Source of the DNA: JBKQWK01 sp052139595
Lineage (GTDB): Bacteria > Actinomycetota > Thermoleophilia > UBA2241
Assembly: GCA_052139595.1 (NCBI GenBank)
Contig: JBKQWK010000257.1
Location: 1-30,804, forward strand
Reading direction: 5' to 3'
Length of the DNA stretch: 30,804 bases
The stretch's first letter is position 1. The number at the start of each line of letters is the position of its first letter. The notes below the pieces were generated by a model. It was not told the DNA's origin, did no database searches, and saw only the letters and a list, made by a program, of their open reading frames with translations. This document shows, piece by piece, positions 7,479-13,040 of this stretch. The position numbers and the translations under genes are program-made.

Positions 7479-8561
7479 CTAGAGATCGGCAAGTCGCTCC
7501 AGGTCGGGCGTTACCGGCAGCTCGACCGCGCGCGTGCAGTACTCGTCGGCGCGCGGCAGAGCCGGACGGGGCAGCTGATGGCTGAATGGCGCGGCATGAT
7601 GCAGGGCATGCGGATGCCGCACCACGAGGCCGAGGGCTGCCAGCCGGGCCGAAAGTGCCGCCAGCTGCTCCGCATTCTCGGCCAGTAACGCCACGGTTTC
7701 GTCCGCAGACGTGGCGATATCCGCCGAGCCATCGGCGAAGACGGTTTGAACGCCGTGCGCCTCGGCGTCGCGGCGCGCTTGGGCCGAGAGCTGGCGGCGC
7801 TGAAGCAGCTCTGTCTCGAGGCCGGCGAGGCGGCGGACACCCGCCGCCGCCGCCGCTTCGTCGATGCGATAGCCGTTGCTGAGAGTGATGTCAAGCGAGT
7901 GCTCGAGGCCGTTGTCGTCGGTGGCGGCGGCGCTTGAGCGCAAGCCTTCGAGCTGCCGCCGCTGGGCAACATCAACACAGGTGATGAGTCCGCCGCCGTC
8001 GGGCTGAGCCTGCAGAGCAAAGACACCGAGGTGCCCGAACGTGCCGACGAGCTGACCGCCGAGCCGGGCGCCAAGGGCGCAGGTGCAGTCTTCGATGAGC
8101 TTCAGATGATGGACCTCGACCATGTGTAGAAGTTCACTGAGCGGTGCGGGATGGCCGTGTCTGTGAGCGACGACGATCGCTCGCGTTGCCGGCGTGAGCC
8201 GGGCCTCCACGTCGGCAGGGTCGAGCACTGGCAGCTCGACGGCAATGATGTCGGCCAGCACCGGCCGGCCGCCGGCTAAGGCTACCAGCGTTGGCAGACC
8301 GGCCTGGGCGAGGGCAGGGATGATCACCTCGTCACCATGCTGCAGATTGAGGCTGAGAAGGGCGAGGTGCAGGGCGGCTGCTCCACTGGCGACGGGGACA
8401 ACTTCGCGGCTATCGAAAAAGTCCATCGCCCGTTCGCGCACCAGCTGGGCCTGACTGCCTTGCGTGAGCCACCCGGATTTGAGGGCGTCACTGTCGTCGT
8501 GCCTGGCGGCTCTCGTATCGCGCGATCCGCCGCCGGGAAACTGAATGATATTGTTGTTCGT
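7479..8561 (-). CDS. DegT/DnrJ/EryC1-family aminotransferase-like protein, PLP lysine missing
   Basis: The fold is that of sugar aminotransferases: ALKSGWLTQG at the N-terminus, SGAAALHLALLSL, GDEVIIPAL, IEDCTCALGA with the PLP-pyridine Asp, VGTFGHLGVFAL and GYRIDEAAAA. Where active members have a lysine (FSFxxxKxxxxGEGG), this protein reads FALQAQPDGGG, with no lysine and a shortened loop. Hence catalysis by the usual mechanism is unlikely. The homology (from ALKSGWLTQG) starts upstream of the first ordinary in-frame start, a GTG at 8441. In-frame upstream, before a TAG, the best candidate is ACG at 8561, 5 nt behind a perfect AAGGAGG (8567-8573). I place the start there (360 residues); a strict caller would use 8441. 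It converges with the LysA-like gene, only 3 nt apart. A non-catalytic partner or regulatory role is possible. Confidence 0.7.
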   Translation of the reverse strand, partial: TNNNIIQFPGGGSRDTRAARHDDSDALKSGWLTQGSQAQLVRERAMDFFDSREVVPVASGAAALHLALLSLNLQHGDEVIIPALAQAGLPTLVALAGGRPVLADIIAVELPVLDPADVEARLTPATRAIVVAHRHGHPAPLSELLHMVEVHHLKLIEDCTCALGARLGGQLVGTFGHLGVFALQAQPDGGGLITCVDVAQRRQLEGLRSSAAATDDNGLEHSLDITLSNGYRIDEAAAAAGVRRLAGLETELLQRRQLSAQARRDAEAHGVQTVFADGSADIATSADETVALLAENAEQLAALSARLAALGLVVRHPHALHHAAPFSHQLPRPALPRADEYCTRAVELPVTPDLERLADL

Positions 8562-8699
8562 GCGCGCCTCCTTGTGCAGGGCGCACCGCGGCGCCCTCGG
8601 ACTCGATGCTCGCTAGCTGCATACCCATTCATCCCCTGTTGCGACACGTTGACGGCTGGTTGCGTTCCTGTTGATCGCGCCACGATGATGGCACGGTGA

Positions 8700-9194
8700 A
8701 TGGCAGTGATGACTGACAGACAGGCAGGTGAACCGGGAGCGGCGATTACTCTGCCGTGGCGGGCTCGACTCTGGCGCGATTTCGTCGCCGGTTTGCGGTC
8801 GGGCCTCTGGACCTTCTGGACGTTGGCGCGGATCATGATTCCTGCCTACGCTGCGGCGCTGATCCTGCAGAAGGTTGGCGTGATCGGAGTCCTTGCTCAC
8901 ATCGCCCAGCCGGTGATGAAGCTGGTCGGACTACCCGGCGGTGCCGCCGTGCCGCTGGTCGTCGGCTACGTTCTCAATACGTATGCGGCCATCGGCGCCA
9001 TGCTCGTTTTACACCTGACCGGCCAGCAGATCACCGTGCTGGCGCTGGCCGTTCTCATCGGCCACAATCTGCTCGTCGAGGGAGCGGTACTCCAGAAGGC
9101 GGGCGTGAACGGGGTTGCTTTTGGCATCCTGCGGGCCCTTGCTGGCCTGCTCGCTGCCGGCTTCGCCAATCAGCTCATGGGACTGCTGCGATGA
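8700..9194 (+). CDS. Nucleoside-recognition (Gate) domain membrane protein, first of a pair
   Basis: A 164-residue hydrophobic protein. A basic N-terminus (WRARLWRDFVAGLRSGLW) is followed by several membrane segments and the Gate-domain signature (VGLPGGAAVPLVVGYVLNTYAAIGAM, cut here into family blocks, then IGHNLLVEGAVLQKAG). Gate domains occur in SpmA/SpmB-like proteins, FeoB and nucleoside transporters; small paired versions are of unknown substrate. It ends in an ATGA overlap with the second Gate protein, so the two are translated together and probably form one membrane complex. The ATG at 8700 has no strong ribosome site; another ATG lies three codons downstream. Confidence 0.72.
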   Translation: MAVMTDRQAGEPGAAITLPWRARLWRDFVAGLRSGLWTFWTLARIMIPAYAAALILQKVGVIGVLAHIAQPVMKLVGLPGGAAVPLVVGYVLNTYAAIGAMLVLHLTGQQITVLALAVLIGHNLLVEGAVLQKAGVNGVAFGILRALAGLLAAGFANQLMGLLR

Positions 9195-9651
9195 AGGAGC
9201 TGGTACACACCTTTCTGCTCGGCTCGTGGGATCTGCTCTACAAGGTCTTTCTCATCGTCATCCCGATCATGGTCTTCCTGAGATGTTCGAGGGCACGCGG
9301 CCGTTTCGGGCGCTGGTGCATCTCTGGTCGCGGCTGGTGGGGCGCTGGCTGGGCATGAGCGAGCAAACTGCAGCCCCGACCGTGGTCGGCTTTCTGTTTG
9401 GCATCGCCTACGGCGGCGGCGTGATCGTGCGTGACACGCGTCGTCATGGCCTCGGCCGTCGCCAGGTATTTCTGATGAGCGTTTTCCTCAGCATGGTGCA
9501 CGCGATCTTTGAGGACACCGCCGTCTTCATTGCGGCTGGGGCGAGCTGGGTCTGGATCATCTGGTTTCGGCTCTTCTGGGCGGCGGCGGTGACCCTTGCC
9601 ATGGGGGCTGGGGCGAGCTTCTGGATCCGTCAGCGGCGTCGTCGAGATTGA
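9191..9651 (+). pseudogene. Second Gate-domain membrane protein, interrupted by a one-base frameshift
   Basis: The first part (MKELVHTFLLGSW to PIMVFL, from ATG 9191) is in one frame, and the continuation (EMFEGTRPFRAL, then GFLFGIAYGGGVIV and HAIFEDTAVFIAAG) is in another, to the stop at 9651. Joining them at 9280/9281 restores a continuous partner of the upstream Gate protein of about 153 residues. One extra G (CTGGAGATG instead of CTGAGATG) would give the expected FLEMFEG. The first frame otherwise ends at 9358. The conserved second half shows no decay, which favours a very recent mutation, a sequencing error or a recoding event over an old pseudogene. Gene order and ATGA coupling indicate a two-protein complex with unknown substrate. 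Confidence 0.7.
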
Positions 9652-9670
9652 CAGACGACGGCCTTCCCGC

Positions 9671-9697
9671 TAAAGTTGACAAAATAAGTCAACTTTA
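9671..9697. promoter_or_regulatory. Perfect inverted repeat upstream of the Rrf2 gene (likely operator)
   Basis: The left arm TAAAGTTGAC (9671-9680) and right arm GTCAACTTTA (9688-9697) are exact inverted complements with a 7-nt AT-rich spacer. The element ends 28 nt before the Rrf2 start codon, and its left arm contains a TTGACA -35-like hexamer (9676-9681). Rrf2 proteins bind as dimers to such dyads, so autoregulation is the natural reading. It is much more AT-rich than its surroundings. Confidence 0.7.
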
Positions 9698-9725
9698 GGC
9701 ACAGCGCGTTGGGAGATCAGATCCA

Positions 9726-10169
9726 ATGAATATCTCGACCAAGAGCAGGTACGCCGTGCGTGCTCTGGTTGAACTCGCCGAACGTACCGCCGTCGACCCG
9801 GGTCGTCCCGTTCGCCTCACTGATATCGCCGCTGGTCGTGAGCTTCCGCTGCAGTTTCTGGAGCAGCTCTTCTCTGCCTTGCGTCGGGCTGGCGTTTTGC
9901 ACAGTCGGCGCGGTGCCAGTGGCGGCTATGTGTTCGCTCGGCCGCCGGAGCAGGTGACCGTTCTCGATGTCGTCGAAGCTCTTGACGGTCTGCTTACGCC
10001 GGCGACCTGCACCCAAGGCGAGTGCGAGCGCTTGCCCGGTTGCGGCGCCGCTTCTGTCTGGATTGCGGCCAAAGATGCCGTCGAGCAGGTTCTGGCAGCG
10101 AGCACGATCGCCGATCTGGTGGAGCGTGAGCGACAGGCGCGCGCAGGCGCGACCATGTACTACATCTGA
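9726..10169 (+). CDS. Rrf2-family transcriptional regulator (IscR/CymR-like)
   Basis: A 147-residue winged-helix protein starting MNISTKSRYAVRALVELAE, the standard Rrf2 N-terminus, with the recognition and wing region at LPLQFLEQLFSALRRAGVL and RRGASGGY. Three cysteines, Cys95, Cys100 and Cys106, stand in the loop where IscR-type regulators bind a [2Fe-2S] cluster (IscR spacing 6/6, here 5/6). CymR-type members without a cluster regulate cysteine metabolism. The downstream genes larE and cysE both concern cysteine sulfur, so control of sulfur or Fe-S supply is likely. The dyad at 9671-9697 is its probable operator. Start at 9726 is supported by the invariant N-terminus. Confidence 0.88.
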   Translation: MNISTKSRYAVRALVELAERTAVDPGRPVRLTDIAAGRELPLQFLEQLFSALRRAGVLHSRRGASGGYVFARPPEQVTVLDVVEALDGLLTPATCTQGECERLPGCGAASVWIAAKDAVEQVLAASTIADLVERERQARAGATMYYI

Positions 10170-10186
10170 TGGAGCGCTGATGACGG

Positions 10187-11110
10187 GTGACGAAGAATGG
10201 CGACGATGGGCGAAAGCGAATGATGTTCACGAATGGTGACGACGTGGATCGCCGTCGCACTCCGGAGGGAGAGTCTGCGGAGCAGTCCGTGGAGGCGGCG
10301 GGCGCAGCCTTGCCGCCCAGCTACGAGGCTCTCGCCGCCGTCTTGGCACCCCTGGATAGGTTGTGTGTCGCTTTCAGCGGCGGCGTGGATTCGTCCTTGC
10401 TGCTCGCCGTCGCCGCGCGCACTCTGGGCACCGACCGGGTACTTGCCTTCACGGCCGTCAGCGAGACGTATCGTGATGACGAGCTGGCTGGCGCCCGTGC
10501 TTTTGCGGCTGATCGTGGCGTGTCGCACGTTGTGGCACGCACGGCCGAACTAGCCGACGAGAACTTTAGCGGTAATCCGCGGCGGCGCTGCTACTACTGC
10601 AAGCGTGAGCTGCTGGGCAAGATGCGCGTTGCGGCCGCGGCGGCCGGCATGAGCGCGCTCGCCGATGGTGCCAATCGTGATGACCTCGGCGACGAACGTC
10701 CCGGGCTCGAAGCCGCTGCTGAGGCTGGCGTTCGCCATCCGCTCATTGAAGCTGGCCTGGATAAGGCGGCGGTACGCGAGCTTTCCCGCGTCCTTGGCCT
10801 GCCGACGTGGGACAAGCCGCAGCAGGCCTGTCTGGCGTCGCGTGTGCCCTATGGCTCGCCGATCACGGCGCAGAAGCTGCGCCAAATCGCCGCCGGCGAA
10901 GATGTGCTGCGGGATCTCGGCTTTACCAGCTGTCGTCTGCGTCACCACGGTGACGTGGCCCGTCTCGAGGTCGCCGTCGCCGACATCGAGCGCGCCAGCG
11001 GTATCACCCGCGCGACGCTCACACGTCGTCTGCATGGGCTGGGCTTTACCTACGTGACGTTGGATCTTGATGGTTTCCGCTCGGGTAGCATGAATGAGGG
11101 ACCGTCATGA
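10187..11110 (+). CDS. larE: ATP-dependent sacrificial sulfur transferase LarE
   Basis: A PP-loop ATPase with SGGVDSS at residues 64-70, RCYYCK (Cys135, Cys138), DGANRDDLGDERPG and ACLASRVPYG (Cys215). This is the LarE family layout. LarE adenylylates the biosynthetic precursor of the nickel-pincer nucleotide cofactor (made with LarB and LarC) and donates sulfur; some members sacrifice their own cysteine, others with three cysteines are thought to carry a 4Fe-4S cluster. The three cysteines here fit the second type, by inference. No larB, larC or larA is in the window. The start is uncertain: GTG 10187 or the ATG codons at 10220/10223; the conserved region begins only around residue 45. It lies 17 nt after the Rrf2 gene and is probably cotranscribed with it. 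Confidence 0.82.
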   Translation: MTKNGDDGRKRMMFTNGDDVDRRRTPEGESAEQSVEAAGAALPPSYEALAAVLAPLDRLCVAFSGGVDSSLLLAVAARTLGTDRVLAFTAVSETYRDDELAGARAFAADRGVSHVVARTAELADENFSGNPRRRCYYCKRELLGKMRVAAAAAGMSALADGANRDDLGDERPGLEAAAEAGVRHPLIEAGLDKAAVRELSRVLGLPTWDKPQQACLASRVPYGSPITAQKLRQIAAGEDVLRDLGFTSCRLRHHGDVARLEVAVADIERASGITRATLTRRLHGLGFTYVTLDLDGFRSGSMNEGPS

Positions 11111-11214
11111 CGGTGAAGCGGGTGGCGACCGTTGGCCAGAGCTGGTGGTCGCTCGTCAGCGGTGAGCGCCGTGACAGAGGGCAGACGCGAAGAACTACGA
11201 GGTGGTTGACATGA
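11107..11214 (+). CDS. Possible 35-residue small ORF linking larE and cysE
   Basis: The ATG at 11107 overlaps the larE stop (ATGA) and its stop TGA at 11212-11214 overlaps the cysE start (ATGA). This would give unbroken translational coupling. The peptide begins MTVKRVATVGQSWW, is basic, has no cysteine and no recognisable domain. Both overlaps may be coincidence in a GC-rich intergenic gap. Confidence 0.25.
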   Translation: MTVKRVATVGQSWWSLVSGERRDRGQTRRTTRWLT

Positions 11215-12023
11215 TCGGCAAAGTTATCGGTCTCGGGGCGGCGGTTGGCGGCGCCTGCGTGGCACTGGGCCGTAGCGGCCCCGGTTGCCGAGCCGTCGCC
11301 CAGGCGCGCCGCGACGTGCGGGCCGTCCGTGAGCGCGATCCGGCGGCGACGAGCGCGTTTGAGGTCGTCACTTCGTACAGTGGTCTGCACGCGCTGTGGC
11401 TGCATCGCGGCGCTCATAAACTGCACGAAATGGGTGTGCCGGTGCTGCCGCGCTGGGTGAGCCAGTTCAGTCGTCTGGTCACCGGTATCGAGATTCATCC
11501 CGGCGCCCAGATCGGCGAAGGCTTCTTCATTGACCACGGCTCGGGTGTTGTGATCGGCGAGACAACCGAGATCGGCAACAACGTCACCCTGTATCAGGGG
11601 GTGACGTTGGGCGGCACCGGTAAGGAGACCGGCAAGCGTCATCCTACGGTCGGCGACAATGTTGTCGTTGGCGCTGGGGCAAAAGTTCTGGGCTCCATCA
11701 CGGTCGGCGACAACGCCAAAATTGGCGCCGGCAGCGTGGTTGTGCAAAACGTGCCCAAGAATGCCACCGTGGTTGGTAACCCGGGCCGTCCGGTCATGGT
11801 CAACGGCCAGCGTGTCGGTATCCCTGACATCGACTACACGCATCTGTCCGACCCGGTCGCCGAGGCGATGAAGTGCCTTGTCACGCGCATCGTCGAGATG
11901 GAGACTGAACTCGACCTGATTCATCCCGATCGCAAGGGCACGCGTCGCGCGGCGGTGCTCAAGACCGAGCAGGTGTTCAGGGATCTGTTCGGCATCGAAT
12001 TCGTTGAGGGCGCCGGCATTTGA
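11211..12023 (+). CDS. cysE: Serine O-acetyltransferase
   Basis: A 270-residue hexapeptide-repeat acyltransferase. The left-handed beta-helix begins around GIEIHPGAQIGEGFFIDHG and continues through VVIGETTEIGNN, LYQGVTLGGTG and GAGAKVLGSITVGDN, which are the CysE signature blocks; the catalytic His/Asp region is present. CysE acetylates L-serine with acetyl-CoA to give O-acetylserine, the acceptor for sulfide in cysteine synthesis. The ATG at 11211 has a GAGGTGG site at 11199-11205. The position behind an Rrf2 regulator and larE points to control by cysteine or Fe-S status. The C-terminal extension after the helix (about 70 residues) is longer than in the shortest bacterial forms; no cysK follows. 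Confidence 0.9.
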   Translation: MIGKVIGLGAAVGGACVALGRSGPGCRAVAQARRDVRAVRERDPAATSAFEVVTSYSGLHALWLHRGAHKLHEMGVPVLPRWVSQFSRLVTGIEIHPGAQIGEGFFIDHGSGVVIGETTEIGNNVTLYQGVTLGGTGKETGKRHPTVGDNVVVGAGAKVLGSITVGDNAKIGAGSVVVQNVPKNATVVGNPGRPVMVNGQRVGIPDIDYTHLSDPVAEAMKCLVTRIVEMETELDLIHPDRKGTRRAAVLKTEQVFRDLFGIEFVEGAGI

Positions 12024-12037
12024 GTTCCCACTGGGTA

Positions 12038-12046
12038 TGCTAGGAT
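12038..12046 (+). promoter_or_regulatory. Putative extended -10 promoter for the DUF211/VIT unit
   Basis: TGCTAGGAT (TG, one base, TAGGAT) lies 40 nt before the DUF211 start, directly after cysE. A TTGAGT at 12020-12025 is a weak -35 with a short 15-nt spacer. Confidence 0.33.
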
Positions 12047-12085
12047 TGAGCCTGTAACCTCACTGCGAACGGAGCTGATCGTCTC

Positions 12086-12394
12086 ATGAGCAAGGTCCGG
12101 CGTCTCGTCCTCGATGTGCTGAAGCCGCACCAGCCAACAATGCTTGTTCTGGCCGACAAGCTCGGCGACCTGGAGGGCGTGCATGGTGTCGACATCACCC
12201 TGTTCGAGATCGACAACAAGGTTGAGAACATCAAAATCACCCTCGAGGGCGACGACATTGACTACCAGGAAGTTGCCGAGGCAATCCAGGATTCGGGTGG
12301 CAGCGTGCACTCCATCGACAAGGTTTCGACCGGCAGGGAGCTCATCGAAGAGGCCGAGACCCCGCAAGATGCCGGCGCGCGCTGGATGCGCTGA
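12086..12394 (+). CDS. DUF211 family protein
   Basis: A 102-residue protein matching the DUF211 family: it starts VRRLVLDVLKPHQPTMLVLA and has the GVHGVDITLFEID and VENIKITLEGDDIDYQEV blocks. The fold is a small ferredoxin-like, ACT-like domain of unknown function, best known from archaea. An ATG at 12086 follows a GGAG at about 12071. It is 19 nt upstream of a VIT-like membrane protein; the same two families are often neighbours in archaea, so it may be a regulatory or ligand-binding partner of that protein. Family call is firm, function unknown. Confidence 0.8.
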   Translation: MSKVRRLVLDVLKPHQPTMLVLADKLGDLEGVHGVDITLFEIDNKVENIKITLEGDDIDYQEVAEAIQDSGGSVHSIDKVSTGRELIEEAETPQDAGARWMR

Positions 12395-12413
12395 TCCGGC
12401 GTCTGCCTGACCG

Positions 12414-13040
12414 GTGAACGCCGGCCCCCTCAAGTCCCCGCTCGGCTGGCTGCATGTCCGCTTCGATACTCTGAGCCGCTATCATGAGGTGGCCGAAGTG
12501 GGCGGCATTCTGCGCCGCTACTTCGTCATGAACGCTTTTGACGGTGTGTTGACGACCCTGGGAGTGCTGGTTGGTGGTTACGTCGGCGGTGTGCAGGAGG
12601 CCCGTGTCGTCATCAGCCTCATTCTGACGACTGCCGTCAGTATTGGCGTGGCTGGGTTTTACGGGTCGTATCTCGTTGAACGCGCCGAACGCGGCCGTGC
12701 TCTGCGCGAACTCGAAGAGTCGACTCTCAGCAGCCTCGAGGACACGACCATTGCGGCGGCCAGCACATACGCGACGATCGTCCTTGCGCTGACCGACGGT
12801 TTGTCGCCGTTTCTCGCCGCCCTGATCGCGATGGCACCGTTCTTCTTCGCCACGGTCATCGGTGTTCATGCGGCCTACCTAGCCAGCGGCGCCATCGCTT
12901 TTGTCGAACTGTTTGCACTTGGTGCCTTTCTCGGCCACCTCTCGCGCGAGCGACTTATCTGGTCAGGCACCAAGCTCACCCTGGCGGGTGGCGTGGCGCT
13001 GCTGCTCAGCGTCCTTCTCGGCTCGGGAGTGCATCGGTGA
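12414..13040 (+). CDS. VIT1/CCC1-family-like membrane protein (TIGR00267 type)
   Basis: A 208-residue membrane protein with about five hydrophobic segments. The block RRYFVMNAFDGVLTTLGVL is followed by a charged loop (ERAERGRALRELEESTLSSLEDT) and three C-terminal hydrophobic segments, the layout of the VIT1/CCC1 superfamily, whose characterised members move Fe2+ or Mn2+ into vacuoles or out of the cell. The GTG at 12414 lacks a clear ribosome site, so expression may depend on readthrough from the DUF211 gene just upstream. The stop overlaps the helicase start (GTGA at 13037-13040). Metal transport is inference from family. Confidence 0.72.
   Translation: MNAGPLKSPLGWLHVRFDTLSRYHEVAEVGGILRRYFVMNAFDGVLTTLGVLVGGYVGGVQEARVVISLILTTAVSIGVAGFYGSYLVERAERGRALRELEESTLSSLEDTTIAAASTYATIVLALTDGLSPFLAALIAMAPFFFATVIGVHAAYLASGAIAFVELFALGAFLGHLSRERLIWSGTKLTLAGGVALLLSVLLGSGVHR

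Noticed and set aside
9636..9659. CGTCGTC/GACGACG stem at the end of the second Gate gene as a terminator
   Set aside because: No T tract follows, and it overlaps the end of the coding sequence; it may be chance in repetitive Arg codons.
11046..11924. 292-codon minus-strand frame opposite cysE
   Set aside because: Antisense of a clear CysE hexapeptide-repeat gene; repeat codons create the open frame.
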